Counted from the stretch's first letter, positions 34,903 to 43,719 are shown. The stretch is 64,000 bases of DNA from Clostridia bacterium (GCA_900768545.1 CAAGDD010000004.1:1-64000); one strand, 5' to 3'. Notes: generated by a model not told the origin, from the sequence alone. Translations and numbers: made by a program.

Positions 34903-35535
34903 TTATTTTGATTTTTTGCGTTTTATAAACAAGATTGCAAACACAATTCCAAGCACCGCCATGATCACCGTGAAGCAAGTGATTATCAGCGGATTTATGC
35001 CGTTTGCCGAGATTGTTGTGGTCTTTATGTAACCATACATCACTTGATTTTCATAGACAAAACAAATCGCCGTGTATTCGGCTTTTTTGTTGTAGCCTTC
35101 ATACATAAAAATTGGTGTGTTTTTTGAAAGTGTAATTTCGCTTTCGACCATTTCGGCGTCATTTTTGACAAAAACTTTGGCATCTTGACTGACTTTGCCG
35201 TTGTGGTTTGGGGTGGCAACAATTTGACTTTGTTTTTTGGTCACAAGTTCGCCAAAAACATATCCGTCAATGTTGTTGTAATTCAAAACTTTAAAAAACT
35301 CATTTTCGCCGTCAGCATAAATTTTTGGGGCGTCACCATCAAATTCGATTTCAAGTTCGGTCTTGTTTGTCACTTTTTGAAGTTTTGTCGATGAAAACGA
35401 ACAGTCTTGATAGATATATAAATAGTTTGCTGTAACGACATAAATATGGTCGCTGTTGTCGGCATAACAAGGGGTCGCAGTTGGCAAAAACAGCACAAAA
35501 GCAAAACATAAAACAAAAATTAAGATTTTTTTCAT
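34903..35535 (-). CDS. secreted, C-terminally anchored SH3-like protein
   Basis: 210 residues with a signal peptide (MKKILIFVLCFAFVLFLPTATPCYA), two beta-rich modules resembling bacterial SH3 repeats (DHIYVVTANYLYIYQDCSFSSTKLQKV and KVSQDAKVFVKNDAEMVESEITL), and a C-terminal membrane helix (residues about 182-204) with a KRKKSK stop-transfer. It should be held on the cell surface. It appears leaderless: TATCAT ends 6 nt before the ATG. Confidence 0.75.
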   Translation of the reverse strand: MKKILIFVLCFAFVLFLPTATPCYADNSDHIYVVTANYLYIYQDCSFSSTKLQKVTNKTELEIEFDGDAPKIYADGENEFFKVLNYNNIDGYVFGELVTKKQSQIVATPNHNGKVSQDAKVFVKNDAEMVESEITLSKNTPIFMYEGYNKKAEYTAICFVYENQVMYGYIKTTTISANGINPLIITCFTVIMAVLGIVFAILFIKRKKSK

Positions 35536-35541
35536 ATCAAA

Positions 35542-35571
35542 ATGATAATAAAAAACAAAAAAAAAGTCAAA
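35542..35571 (-). promoter_or_regulatory. promoter of the 34903-35535 gene, inside a terminator
   Basis: On the minus strand TTGACT (-35), 17-nt spacer and TATCAT (35547-35542), ending 6 nt before the ATG. The -35 lies in the downstream arm of the exporter terminator. Confidence 0.7.
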
Positions 35572-35600
35572 GAAAATTGTTTTAAATCTTTGACTTTTTA
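35561..35600 (-). terminator. ABC exporter terminator
   Basis: On the minus strand AAAAAGTCAAAGA pairs with TCTTTGACTTTTT, followed by more T, 19 nt after the exporter stop. Confidence 0.85.
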
Positions 35601-35618
35601 TTTTTCGTTTGTAAAAAA

Positions 35619-37430
35619 TTAAATATTTTCTGCCAAAAACATATTTTGAAATTTTTCGTTTCGCTTGAAAAGTTCATCAAAAGTGCCACTATCAATGATT
35701 TGTCCGTTGTCCAAGAAGAAAATTTTGTCAACATTTTTGATTGTTGAAAGGCGGTGGGCAACAATCACGATTGTGCTTTGACCTTTCAATCCGTCGATGC
35801 TCTTTTTGACTTCTTCTTGTGCAAAGTTGTCGAGCGAAGATGTGCTTTCGTCAAAAATCAAAATAGGTGATTTTCGAAGCATTGCTCTCGCGATCGCAAG
35901 TCTTTGTTTTTGCCCGCCCGAAAGTTTGATTCCACTTTCGCCGACCTTTGTGTCAACACCTTTCGCAAGTGAATTTACAAATTCGGTCAAATATGCTTTT
36001 TGGATCGCTTCGTCGAGTTCTTCATCTGTCGCGTCTTCTTTTGCCAAAAGCAAGTTTTCTTTGATCGTCATGTCGAAGATGTAAGGAAATTGATTTACAA
36101 GTGAAATTGTGCTGCGAAGTGAATTTTTTGTCAAGTCGTTGATGTTTACTCCGTCGATCAAAACTTCACCACTTTCGACTTCAAACATTTTTGACATAAG
36201 GTTCAAAATGGTCGATTTTCCGCTTCCAGACTTTCCGACAAAGGCAACTGTTTTGTTTGGCTCAATTTCGAAAGACAAATCGTCAAAAACTTTGTTTTGT
36301 GAAACAATTTGGCGTTCTGGCTTTTGTCCTTTCTTGCGCTTTTTGCCGGCTTGTTTTTCTTCGGTGCCGTATTCATAAAATGTGTAGCCGACATGTTTAA
36401 ATTCAACTTTTCCAACAACATTTTCGAGATCGATGTTGCCAAATTTTTCTGTTACAAATTCTTCTTCATCAAAGAGCGAACTCATACGTTCGGTCGAAAC
36501 ACGGATATCAACGATTTTGTTTGCCATTTCACCAAATCCCCAAATGACGACTCTTGCGCTTTCACGATTCGAATAGATGATCATATAAGCCGAAAGTGTC
36601 AAAACGCCGGGATCAGCATTCATCACAAATACACACACGATAAGCAAAACAATTCCCAAAATTTCGACCAACAAATTTCTTGTTGACCACATTGTCATAT
36701 CTGTTGTGTCATCTTTGAAAACCGCTTTTTGATAGGTCGCATACTTTTCTTTTGAAACAATGTTGAGTTGTTTTTCTAGTCCCAAAGATTTGATGTCTTT
36801 TTCACTGTGAATAATCTCTGTTGTGAGCGAACTCAAATCGTCGTGAGCTTTGTGCTTGATATGACGATTTTTGCGTTTTGCTTTGAGTCTAAAATATTCG
36901 ATAATCAATCCAACAATCATTGTTGCGATCATAATGAGTGCAACATAAATGTTTAAAGTTGAGATATAAACAAGCATAATGAGTGACGAAACAACATCTG
37001 AAAGAATGTCAACCATATCAGACGAACTATACACAATTCTCTCTGGGTCGGATACGATTCTTTGAACAAACGTGCCGGTGTCGTGATCGTTGTAAGTCTT
37101 TGAGTTGAGTTTAAACGCTTGTTGCGACATATCATAGTTGATTGCCGACATAATCTTGATCGAATAGGTGTTGTAAATCAGGCCCGAACTATACCACATA
37201 ATTCTTCTCACGATCAAACAAACCAAAATGTAAACAAAGGTGATGATCGCTTCGTTTAATTGATTGTTTGTGATTTGTTCGACACTTCTTGCCAACAAGA
37301 TTGTTGAGAAAATGTTGCAAACAGCGGCGACAGCATACACCAAAATGTAACTCAAAACTGCTAACCAATATCTTTTGAAATATTTGGCGATATTCAATTT
37401 GTTTTTCTGTTTTTTGTTAATATTTTTCAT
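35619..37430 (-). CDS. ABC exporter, fused permease and ATPase
   Basis: A half-size exporter (603 residues) with an N-terminal six-helix membrane domain (residues about 20-300) and a C-terminal nucleotide-binding domain: Walker A GKSGSGKST (about 399-407), Q-loop NQFPY, signature LSGGQ (about 503-507), Walker B ILIFDEST and the H-loop HRLST. It should work as a homodimer. An unusual basic insertion (GTEEKQAGKKRKKGQKPERQ) interrupts the first beta strands of the ATPase. AGGAGG precedes the ATG. The substrate is unknown; the 25-codon ORF and terminator upstream suggest it is controlled by attenuation. Confidence 0.92.
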   Translation of the reverse strand: MKNINKKQKNKLNIAKYFKRYWLAVLSYILVYAVAAVCNIFSTILLARSVEQITNNQLNEAIITFVYILVCLIVRRIMWYSSGLIYNTYSIKIMSAINYDMSQQAFKLNSKTYNDHDTGTFVQRIVSDPERIVYSSSDMVDILSDVVSSLIMLVYISTLNIYVALIMIATMIVGLIIEYFRLKAKRKNRHIKHKAHDDLSSLTTEIIHSEKDIKSLGLEKQLNIVSKEKYATYQKAVFKDDTTDMTMWSTRNLLVEILGIVLLIVCVFVMNADPGVLTLSAYMIIYSNRESARVVIWGFGEMANKIVDIRVSTERMSSLFDEEEFVTEKFGNIDLENVVGKVEFKHVGYTFYEYGTEEKQAGKKRKKGQKPERQIVSQNKVFDDLSFEIEPNKTVAFVGKSGSGKSTILNLMSKMFEVESGEVLIDGVNINDLTKNSLRSTISLVNQFPYIFDMTIKENLLLAKEDATDEELDEAIQKAYLTEFVNSLAKGVDTKVGESGIKLSGGQKQRLAIARAMLRKSPILIFDESTSSLDNFAQEEVKKSIDGLKGQSTIVIVAHRLSTIKNVDKIFFLDNGQIIDSGTFDELFKRNEKFQNMFLAENI

Positions 37431-37470
37431 AAAAACCTCCTAAAAATTTTCTTTGCTGATTTTGAAGGCT

Positions 37471-37508
37471 AAAAAAAACCTTCATAATTTTGACTTTACG
37501 AAGGTTTT
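37471..37508 (-). terminator. attenuator-like terminator before the ABC exporter
   Basis: On the minus strand AAAAACCTTC pairs with GAAGGTTTTT and is followed by a T run, between the small ORF and the exporter. A third segment, AGCCTTC, follows within 10 nt and could pair instead with the GAAGG arm, giving two exclusive structures. Confidence 0.7.
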
Positions 37509-37532
37509 TGTGAGTAAAATATATATAAAAAA

Positions 37533-37610
37533 TTATATAGACAAAAGATAGCCTTTCGAAAGTCTAGTTATTAAATTGAGTTTGTTGTAAGCGATAGTTT
37601 TTTTGGTCAT
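37533..37610 (-). CDS. 25-residue cationic peptide upstream of the ABC exporter
   Basis: A short ORF beginning MTKKTIAYNKLNLIT and ending GYLLSI, with five basic and no acidic residues. Its Shine-Dalgarno AAAGGAGGG, 10 nt before the ATG, is one of the strongest in the window, and a TTGACA-N17-TATCAT promoter lies just upstream, so translation is very likely. GGTC/GACC bracket the start codon and a TTTCGAAA palindrome occurs both before the ATG and within codons 17-19, which could form start-masking or alternative hairpins. It may be a regulatory leader peptide for the exporter or an exported peptide; the sequence does not decide. Confidence 0.7.
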   Translation of the reverse strand: MTKKTIAYNKLNLITRLSKGYLLSI

Positions 37611-37643
37611 TTCGAAAGACCCTCCTTTTGTTAAGATATCAAA

Positions 37644-37672
37644 ATGATAAAACATAATTTTTCGTTTGTCAA
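37644..37672 (-). promoter_or_regulatory. promoter of the peptide-exporter unit
   Basis: On the minus strand TTGACA (37672-37667), 17-nt spacer, TATCAT (37649-37644). The region 37673-37887 upstream is very AT-rich with no gene that I can see. Confidence 0.75.
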
Positions 37673-37887
37673 GAAAAATTTTAAAAATTTCAACAAATTT
37701 TAATTATTTTGTTAATTTTTGCTTGTTTTTTGTGTTTTTTTGCCCATTTTTCGGCATTTTTGTAATTATTTTTTAATATTAAATTTATTTTTAAATTGTT
37801 TTTAATAATATTTTTTTAATAATTTTGATGAATTTAAAAATTATTATTTTGATTTTTTTTACAATTTTTATTTATTTTTTTCTTATT

Positions 37888-38229
37888 TTATGAGCGATAA
37901 TCATAAGCGATTTTGTTTTTCTTTTCACCAAGCAAATTTAAAATAAATCCGTTTTCGACCTTGCACCACCAATGCGGATCTTGCTTTGGCAAATCTTTCA
38001 AAATTTCAGCGTTTGACTTTTGCCCGTCTTCGATCGTTTTGATATCTCCAACATAAATAGGAATGTAAATATCTTCTTCGTTGGGCGAATATTTGTAAGA
38101 AAAAACAACCATAAATTCGTTATCCCGAATTTCTGGATCGGTCAGCATTCCAATCATTCCCTTGTGGACATGCTTTTTTGCATACTCTTCTTTTTCAACC
38201 AATACTTCAACCAAATCACAATATTTCAT
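37888..38229 (-). CDS. tandem paralogue B, DUF4926-like
   Basis: 113 residues. The N-terminal half (MKYCDLVEVLVEKEEYAKKHVHKGMIGMLTD) resembles the small beta-barrel proteins annotated DUF4926, which have a hydrophobic start, a conserved Gly turn and a hydrophobic strand. The last 42 residues (from SNAEILKDLPKQDPHWWCKV on) are almost identical to those of the neighbouring gene at 38241, also at the DNA level, while the N-terminal halves have diverged strongly. GGGGAG precedes the ATG. Function unknown; an immunity-type role is only a guess. Confidence 0.75.
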   Translation of the reverse strand: MKYCDLVEVLVEKEEYAKKHVHKGMIGMLTDPEIRDNEFMVVFSYKYSPNEEDIYIPIYVGDIKTIEDGQKSNAEILKDLPKQDPHWWCKVENGFILNLLGEKKNKIAYDYRS

Positions 38230-38240
38230 TTTGCTCCCCT

Positions 38241-38627
38241 TTAAGAACTGTAATCATAAGCGATTTTGTTTTTCTTTTCGCCAAGCAAGTTTAAAATAAA
38301 TCCGTTTTCGACCTTGCACCACCAGTGTGGATCTTGCTTTGGCAAATCTTTCAAAATTTCAGCGTTTGACAAATTGCTTTCTTGGACAACTTCAAGGTCG
38401 GCGATATCCACTGGCAAGATTACATCTTCTTTCAATTCGTTTAGGTGAGTTTCAAACCATTTTGCATCATTTTTGTGCACTTCAAAGTTTTCATCAATAA
38501 AATCAACAAGAAAACAATTCTCGCGGATTTCGGCAGAGATTATTCTGCCAATATTTGACGCAAAAACATTTTGTTTTTTGTATTCGTTTTTGTTGTTTAA
38601 AAGTTTTACTTTGTCTAAATATTTCAT
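38241..38627 (-). CDS. tandem paralogue A, DUF4926-like
   Basis: 128 residues, first gene of a two-gene leftward unit. The N-terminus MKYLDKVKLLNNKNEYKKQN aligns with the downstream copy, then the two differ by an insertion of about 14 residues, and the C-terminal 40 residues become nearly identical again (DPHWWCKVENGFILNLLGEKKN). The ATG has no Shine-Dalgarno; TGATAAAAT lies 10 nt upstream, so the mRNA leader would be only a few bases long. The downstream gene starts 11 nt after its stop. Confidence 0.75.
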   Translation of the reverse strand: MKYLDKVKLLNNKNEYKKQNVFASNIGRIISAEIRENCFLVDFIDENFEVHKNDAKWFETHLNELKEDVILPVDIADLEVVQESNLSNAEILKDLPKQDPHWWCKVENGFILNLLGEKKNKIAYDYSS

Positions 38628-38794
38628 TTCAAAATCAATTTTATCACAATTATTTTAAAAACACTATTAAAAATATAAAAAAGTCATATCAAAACAATTA
38701 AAACGAGAAAACAAATTTTTGTGCGGCAAACTTTTTATGACAAAAAAGTGATAAGTGGGTGGGAGGGATAATAAAATATTTTAAGGAGTATTTT

Positions 38795-39475
38795 GTGTTT
38801 TTGGTGTTGAAGAAAAAGTGGGTTGTGGCGATTTTGTGTGCGATTGTTTTGATTTGTGGAATTGGAACTTTTTATTCTGTGAGATCGGCGACGGCGCAAC
38901 CGCGATTTCAAAAGGTTGTTGTTTTAGACGCGGGGCACGGCGGCAAAGACGGCGGCGCGGTGGGAAAATTGACTGATGAGAGTCAACTAAATTTGAAATA
39001 TTGCCTTGTTTTGAAAGAAAAGTTTGAACAATTCGGTTTCAAGGTTGTTCTAACTCGAAAAAATATGGAAGGGTTATATTCGCCATTTGCAACAAACAAA
39101 AAGAAAAGCGAAATGGAAAAGCGCAAGCAAATTATTGAAAGCGCAAACCCTGATTTGGTGATAAGTGTGCACATGAACAGTTTTCCGTCTTCGAAAGCTC
39201 GCGGCGCACAAGTGTTTTATGGACAAGGCAACGAAAGTGGACGAGCCTTGGCTCAAAGTGTTGGGCAAAGTCTTTCTGGCGAAATTGAATATGCAAAACA
39301 GACCGCAAAAGTGGGTGATTATTTCGTTTTGAATTGCACAAACTATCCTAGTATCTTGGTGGAGTGCGGATTTATTTCAAACCCTGATGAAGAATTGCTT
39401 TTGATAAGCGAAGATTATCAAAACAAATTTTGTTATGCTCTTGTTTGTGGCGTTTTAAAATATTTTAAGTTTTAG
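38795..39475 (+). CDS. cwlD: N-acetylmuramoyl-L-alanine amidase, CwlD type
   Basis: Zinc amidase (Amidase_3 family, 226 residues) behind a membrane anchor (residues about 7-25). LDAGHGGKDGGAVG holds the first zinc His, TDESQLNL the Glu, ISVHMNS the second His, and LVECGFISNPDE the catalytic Glu. CwlD makes muramic-lactam in spore cortex in related bacteria, which fits spoIIE nearby, but other amidases share the fold. I choose GTG 38795, 6 nt after AAGGAG; the frame is open to GTG 38759 with no binding site. Confidence 0.85.
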   Translation: MFLVLKKKWVVAILCAIVLICGIGTFYSVRSATAQPRFQKVVVLDAGHGGKDGGAVGKLTDESQLNLKYCLVLKEKFEQFGFKVVLTRKNMEGLYSPFATNKKKSEMEKRKQIIESANPDLVISVHMNSFPSSKARGAQVFYGQGNESGRALAQSVGQSLSGEIEYAKQTAKVGDYFVLNCTNYPSILVECGFISNPDEELLLISEDYQNKFCYALVCGVLKYFKF

Positions 39476-39540
39476 AGCAAAAATTTCACTTAAAAACATA
39501 AAATTTTGTTAAAACTTTTTAAATAATTTTGTGAAAATGT

Positions 39541-39570
39541 TTGACTAATCAACTTGCGCTTTGATATAAT
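39541..39570 (+). promoter_or_regulatory. promoter of the glycosyltransferase gene
   Basis: TTGACT (39541-39546), 18-nt spacer, TATAAT (39565-39570). Confidence 0.75.
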
Positions 39571-39596
39571 CAAATTGAAATATCAAGAGAGGACTT

Positions 39597-40898
39597 ATGA
39601 TAGAAATATTTAGAATTGCAAATTATGTTTTTTACGCGCTGCTCGGCTTGTCGGTGTTGTTGCTGATTCCAAAAATTGTTTTCCATTTTATGGGAATGGG
39701 CAAGGCGAAAAAATTTCCAAAAGCCCAAAAAGATCATCGTTATGCGATTTTGATTGCTGCTCGAAATGAGTCAAAAGTCATTGGACAACTTCTCGATTGC
39801 ATCAAAAATCAAGACTACAATCAAGACTTGTTGCACACCTACGTTATTGTTGAAAGTTTAGATGATCCTACTTGTGAGATTTGTAAAAAATATAAAAATG
39901 TTGAAGTCTTTTTAAGACAACATCTTGAAAGAAAAGGAAAGGGTTATGCCTTGGATGAATGCTTTTCAAAGATTTTGGCAGAAAACACAAAAGAAGACGA
40001 AAAATATGAAGCATTTTTCATTATTGATGCCGACAATATTTTGAAGAAAAACTTTATTACTGAGATGAACAAATGTTTTGACGCTGGCTTTCAGGTGGCT
40101 TGCGGTTATCGAAACAACAAAGACTGGAACGGAACTTGGGTTTCAAATTGCAGCGGACTTTTATTTACAGATTTCTCAACTTTCAAAGCAAAAGGCAAAG
40201 CAAAGGTTGGGCTCAATGTTCAGGCGACAGGAACAGGTTTCTATGTTTCAAGAGAAATGATTGAAAATTTCCAAGGTTGGAAGTTTAACACATTGACCGA
40301 AGATTTTGAATTTTATCTTTACACAGTTTTGACAAATTGCCGTTCGACTTACAATCACGACGCGATTTTCTATGATGAACAACCAACAAAACTCAAAGTT
40401 TCGTGGCGCCAAAGACTTCGCTGGTGCAAAGGTTTCTTCCAAGCGGGAAAAATTTACAACAAACAAATGTTAAAATCAGCGTTTAAGCGAAACCACAACG
40501 GAATTAAACGCGCCTACGACAATTTTGAAGCTTCAACTTCGGTTGTTCCACTTGCAGTGTCGATCCTCACAGTTTTGGTATATGGACTTTTCAATTTGGT
40601 GCTCGGCATCGTCGGCGCTTGTATGAAAGATCCACTTTGGTATTGGCCAATAATTGCGTGCGCTGGCACAGCGGTCGGCTTCTATGTTTTGATGGTTTTA
40701 TACACAGCATTTATGTTTATCGTTGACAGAGATAGAATTGATATCAAACCCCACAAAGCATTGATCGCGTGTCTTACAAATCCATTTTTTATGTGTCTTT
40801 ACATTCCAATCGTTATTCAAGCACTGTTTACAAAAGATGTTCAATGGAAACCTATCGAACACACAATTTTGGTCAGTGAAGACCAGATAAAACAATAA
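39597..40898 (+). CDS. family 2 glycosyltransferase, membrane
   Basis: Processive-type GT2 (433 residues) with one N-terminal membrane helix (residues about 7-30), a cytoplasmic catalytic domain and C-terminal helices (about 315-400). Motifs: ILIAARNESKVIGQLL, FIIDADN (DxD), TEDFEF and RQRLRWCKG (QxxRW). The set resembles cellulose-synthase or BcsA/IcaA-like enzymes; the polymer or lipid product is unknown. GAGAGG precedes the ATG. A terminator follows directly. Confidence 0.9.
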   Translation: MIEIFRIANYVFYALLGLSVLLLIPKIVFHFMGMGKAKKFPKAQKDHRYAILIAARNESKVIGQLLDCIKNQDYNQDLLHTYVIVESLDDPTCEICKKYKNVEVFLRQHLERKGKGYALDECFSKILAENTKEDEKYEAFFIIDADNILKKNFITEMNKCFDAGFQVACGYRNNKDWNGTWVSNCSGLLFTDFSTFKAKGKAKVGLNVQATGTGFYVSREMIENFQGWKFNTLTEDFEFYLYTVLTNCRSTYNHDAIFYDEQPTKLKVSWRQRLRWCKGFFQAGKIYNKQMLKSAFKRNHNGIKRAYDNFEASTSVVPLAVSILTVLVYGLFNLVLGIVGACMKDPLWYWPIIACAGTAVGFYVLMVLYTAFMFIVDRDRIDIKPHKALIACLTNPFFMCLYIPIVIQALFTKDVQWKPIEHTILVSEDQIKQ

Positions 40899-40920
40899 AA
40901 GAGCGTCAGCTCTTTTTTTT
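40897..40920 (+). terminator. glycosyltransferase terminator
   Basis: AAAAGAGC-gtca-GCTCTTTT followed by T run. Confidence 0.9.
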
Positions 40921-41195
40921 GTTAAGGTGTTGTAGAGTAAGTTTTGTAGAGTAATATTGTTGGGGGAATTTAAGTGAGTTTTGTTGCGCCGATTTGAAAT
41001 GTGGGGTGCAAAATTTAACTTTTTTAAAAATGGCGAAAATATTAAAAATATTTGTATTTTCACTTTTTTAGCTTTTTTTTTGCAAAAAATTCACTTTTTT
41101 TTGAGTTTTTTATGTGTTTTTTGATATTTTTAAATATTTAAACAAATTATTTTTCTATATTTTGATATTTTTTAATAAAAAACTTTTTAAAAATT
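40921..41195. other. AT-rich gap with a short direct repeat
   Basis: No gene seen. TTGTAGAGTAA occurs twice, 15 nt apart (40929-40955). The second half is almost only A and T. Confidence 0.5.
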
Positions 41196-41272
41196 TTTTG
41201 ACAAAATAACAACATTTTTGACAAAACTCGGCAGAAAATTGTTAAAAGAAAATTGTGTTTTCATTTTAAAAT
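41196..41272 (+). promoter_or_regulatory. spoIIE promoter region with candidate Spo0A sites
   Basis: TTTTTGACAAAA occurs twice in direct orientation (41196-41207 and 41216-41227), 20 bp apart. It differs by one base from the symmetric form of the Spo0A box core (TTCGACA). Downstream are TTGTTA (41239-41244) and TAAAAT (41267-41272), 22 bp apart, an over-long spacing known from Spo0A-activated promoters such as spoIIG and spoIIE of Bacillus subtilis. Confidence 0.45.
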
Positions 41273-41287
41273 CTTTATGAGGTTTTT

Positions 41288-43576
41288 ATGAAAATAAACA
41301 AATATCTTAAATTTTTTTTAAATTTGGCAATCTATTTTTTGGTGTTTTATCTTTTGTTTAATGCAAGCATCAATATGGTGATTTTTCCATTTGCGTTTGG
41401 AATGTTGTTTGCGCTCGCTTGGGCAAATCAAAAAGTTTGGCTCTTGGTGCCAGCATACATAGGGGCGGGCGTTTTGTATGCTCCAACTTTGGAGCAAGCA
41501 ATCTGTCTTTTGGCAGTTTCGTTTTGTTTGTTGGTGCCATATTTTATCCACGTTTTGTGCAAAAAGAATATGCGAAAGTGGGAGTTTTTTGCTTACGCAA
41601 GCATCAGCCAAACTGCGCAAATTGTGTTTGCGATTTTTGCAGACAAACCAATTTGGCTTGAATTTGTTGCGCTCGTGATTGGACTTTTGTTTATGTTTGC
41701 GTGCATCACTGTTTTTGAAGCGGTGATTATTCGTGGGTTTTCAAACAAGCTTACAAATCTAGAAATTGTTTCACTTTTTGTTATTATCGGTGCGTTTTGT
41801 GCGGCTTTAAGTGTTTTGAACATTCAAAATTTCTCACTTTTAAAACTCTTTGTTGCATTTATTTTGTTGATTTTTGCCTTCTGTTCAACGCCACTTTTGA
41901 CGCTTCTAGTTGCGTCGGTCGCGGGGATTGGCTCGCTCGTGGCGACAAACAATCCGCTTTTTGTCGCACCATTTATTTTGTGGGCGTTGTCTATGCTTTT
42001 GTTTAAAAAACGCCACAAAATTTTTATGGTTATTTCGTTTTTGTGTGTCGAAGTTGTGATTGGATTTTATTTCAAACTTTATTACACTTTTGGTTGGGTT
42101 GAAGCGCTGCCTGCGCTAATAGCAAGTTTGGTGTTTTTGTGCATTCCAAACAAACTCACGAGCGAAATTGCGGTTATTTTTAACTTGTCAAAAGACCGTT
42201 TGGCGATGAAAAATATTGTAAATCGAAATCGCGAAATTTTGCACAAACGGCTTGGAAATCTGGCGGAAGTTTTTTATGATATGAATGTGATTTATCGAAA
42301 AATGCTTAAAACAACGATGTCTCTTGACGATGTTAAGTCGATTTTGGAGCAAGAAATTTGTGAAAAAATCTGCTCGTTCTGTCCAGAGAGAAATCATTGT
42401 CATCGCACCTTTGCCGAAAACACAAAACAGGTTTTTGACCAACTTATTACTATCTGTTTTGAGCGCGGAAAGGCAACACTTTTGGATATTCCGTCTTATT
42501 TGACTTCGCGTTGCAAGCAGACGACTGCGATTTTGGGCAGTGTCAACACATTGACTTTGCAATACAAAAAATATCTCACAATGTCGAGCGATGTTGACAC
42601 GAGCAAGGTGATTATCGCTGAGCAACTTCTTGGAGTTTCAAAAGTGGTAGGGAAACTTTCGAAAGAAGTTGAAGAAAATGTTTCGTTTGACACCGTGCGA
42701 GAAAACAAAATTTTGGACGAGTTGACTTATTACAACATTATCTGCATTGATGCCGTTGTTTTTCAAAAAGATGTTTGGCAGATGATGACTTCGGTCGTTG
42801 TGCGAAACGACGACGCTCAAAAACCACGAATTGCCGAAGTGGTCAGCAAAGTTTGTGGGCAAAAAATGGCTGTGTATGAAAATTATGCTAGTTCGCGCCC
42901 GGGTTATAGCGTGATAAATTTGAGAACTGCGCCAAAATATGATTGTGTGTTTGGCGTCGCACAAAAAACAAAAAATGGCTCAAAGGTCAGTGGTGACACT
43001 TACAGCATAATTAGACTCGACGGCGACAAGATTTTGTTTGCAATAAATGACGGAATGGGCAGCGGCGATAAGGCCGAACGGGCGAGTGAACTTTCAATCA
43101 GTTTGGTCGAGAACTTTTACAAGGCAGGCTTTGACAACGACATAATTTTGTCAACAGTCAACAAACTTTTAAATTTGCACAAAGAAGAAATTTTTTCGGC
43201 ACTTGATATTTGTATTGTTGATGAGAAAAATGGCTTGGCTGATTTTATTAAAATGGCGTCGCCAAAGTCATATATTTTGAGCGAAGAAAAATGTGAAGAA
43301 GTTTGCACAGGTGCGCTTCCAATCGGCATTGTTGACAACATCGAACCGCTCGTCAAAAAGAATGTTATCGATGCAAAAGATTTTGTGATAATGTTGAGCG
43401 ACGGTATTGCCGATAGCTTCAAAGATGACCAAGAATTTGTTGATTGTTTGAAGTCGATCAAGACAAAAAATCCACAAGAAATTGCTGACCAAATTTTGGA
43501 AAGAGCGCTCGCTTGCAACAACGGATATGCGGTCGATGATATGACTGTCTTGGTTGTAAAAATATTAAATTTTTAA
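41288..43576 (+). CDS. spoIIE: stage II sporulation protein E-like phosphatase
   Basis: 762 residues: an N-terminal membrane domain of about ten helices (residues about 8-285), a central region with a cysteine cluster (CSFCPERNHC, near 359-372), and a C-terminal PP2C phosphatase (about 540-760). Metal motifs GDTYSIIRLDGDKILFAINDGMGSGDKA and MLSDGIADSF are intact. In spore formers SpoIIE dephosphorylates SpoIIAA to activate sigma-F in the forespore and also acts at the polar septum. tilS follows, as in many Bacillota. Confidence 0.93.
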   Translation: MKINKYLKFFLNLAIYFLVFYLLFNASINMVIFPFAFGMLFALAWANQKVWLLVPAYIGAGVLYAPTLEQAICLLAVSFCLLVPYFIHVLCKKNMRKWEFFAYASISQTAQIVFAIFADKPIWLEFVALVIGLLFMFACITVFEAVIIRGFSNKLTNLEIVSLFVIIGAFCAALSVLNIQNFSLLKLFVAFILLIFAFCSTPLLTLLVASVAGIGSLVATNNPLFVAPFILWALSMLLFKKRHKIFMVISFLCVEVVIGFYFKLYYTFGWVEALPALIASLVFLCIPNKLTSEIAVIFNLSKDRLAMKNIVNRNREILHKRLGNLAEVFYDMNVIYRKMLKTTMSLDDVKSILEQEICEKICSFCPERNHCHRTFAENTKQVFDQLITICFERGKATLLDIPSYLTSRCKQTTAILGSVNTLTLQYKKYLTMSSDVDTSKVIIAEQLLGVSKVVGKLSKEVEENVSFDTVRENKILDELTYYNIICIDAVVFQKDVWQMMTSVVVRNDDAQKPRIAEVVSKVCGQKMAVYENYASSRPGYSVINLRTAPKYDCVFGVAQKTKNGSKVSGDTYSIIRLDGDKILFAINDGMGSGDKAERASELSISLVENFYKAGFDNDIILSTVNKLLNLHKEEIFSALDICIVDEKNGLADFIKMASPKSYILSEEKCEEVCTGALPIGIVDNIEPLVKKNVIDAKDFVIMLSDGIADSFKDDQEFVDCLKSIKTKNPQEIADQILERALACNNGYAVDDMTVLVVKILNF

Positions 43577-43644
43577 AAAATGTTAAAAATTTGTCCAAAA
43601 TATCAAAAAAAATCACAAAAATTATTAATTTTTTGCTAAAAGTA

Positions 43645-43673
43645 TTGTCTTTTTGAAAATATTTCTGTATAAT
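43645..43673 (+). promoter_or_regulatory. tilS promoter
   Basis: TTGTCT (43645-43650), 17-nt spacer, TATAAT (43668-43673). Confidence 0.7.
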
Positions 43674-43719
43674 TACACTTGTTGAAATTACAAAATATTT
43701 TTTAAAAAGGGTGTTGATT

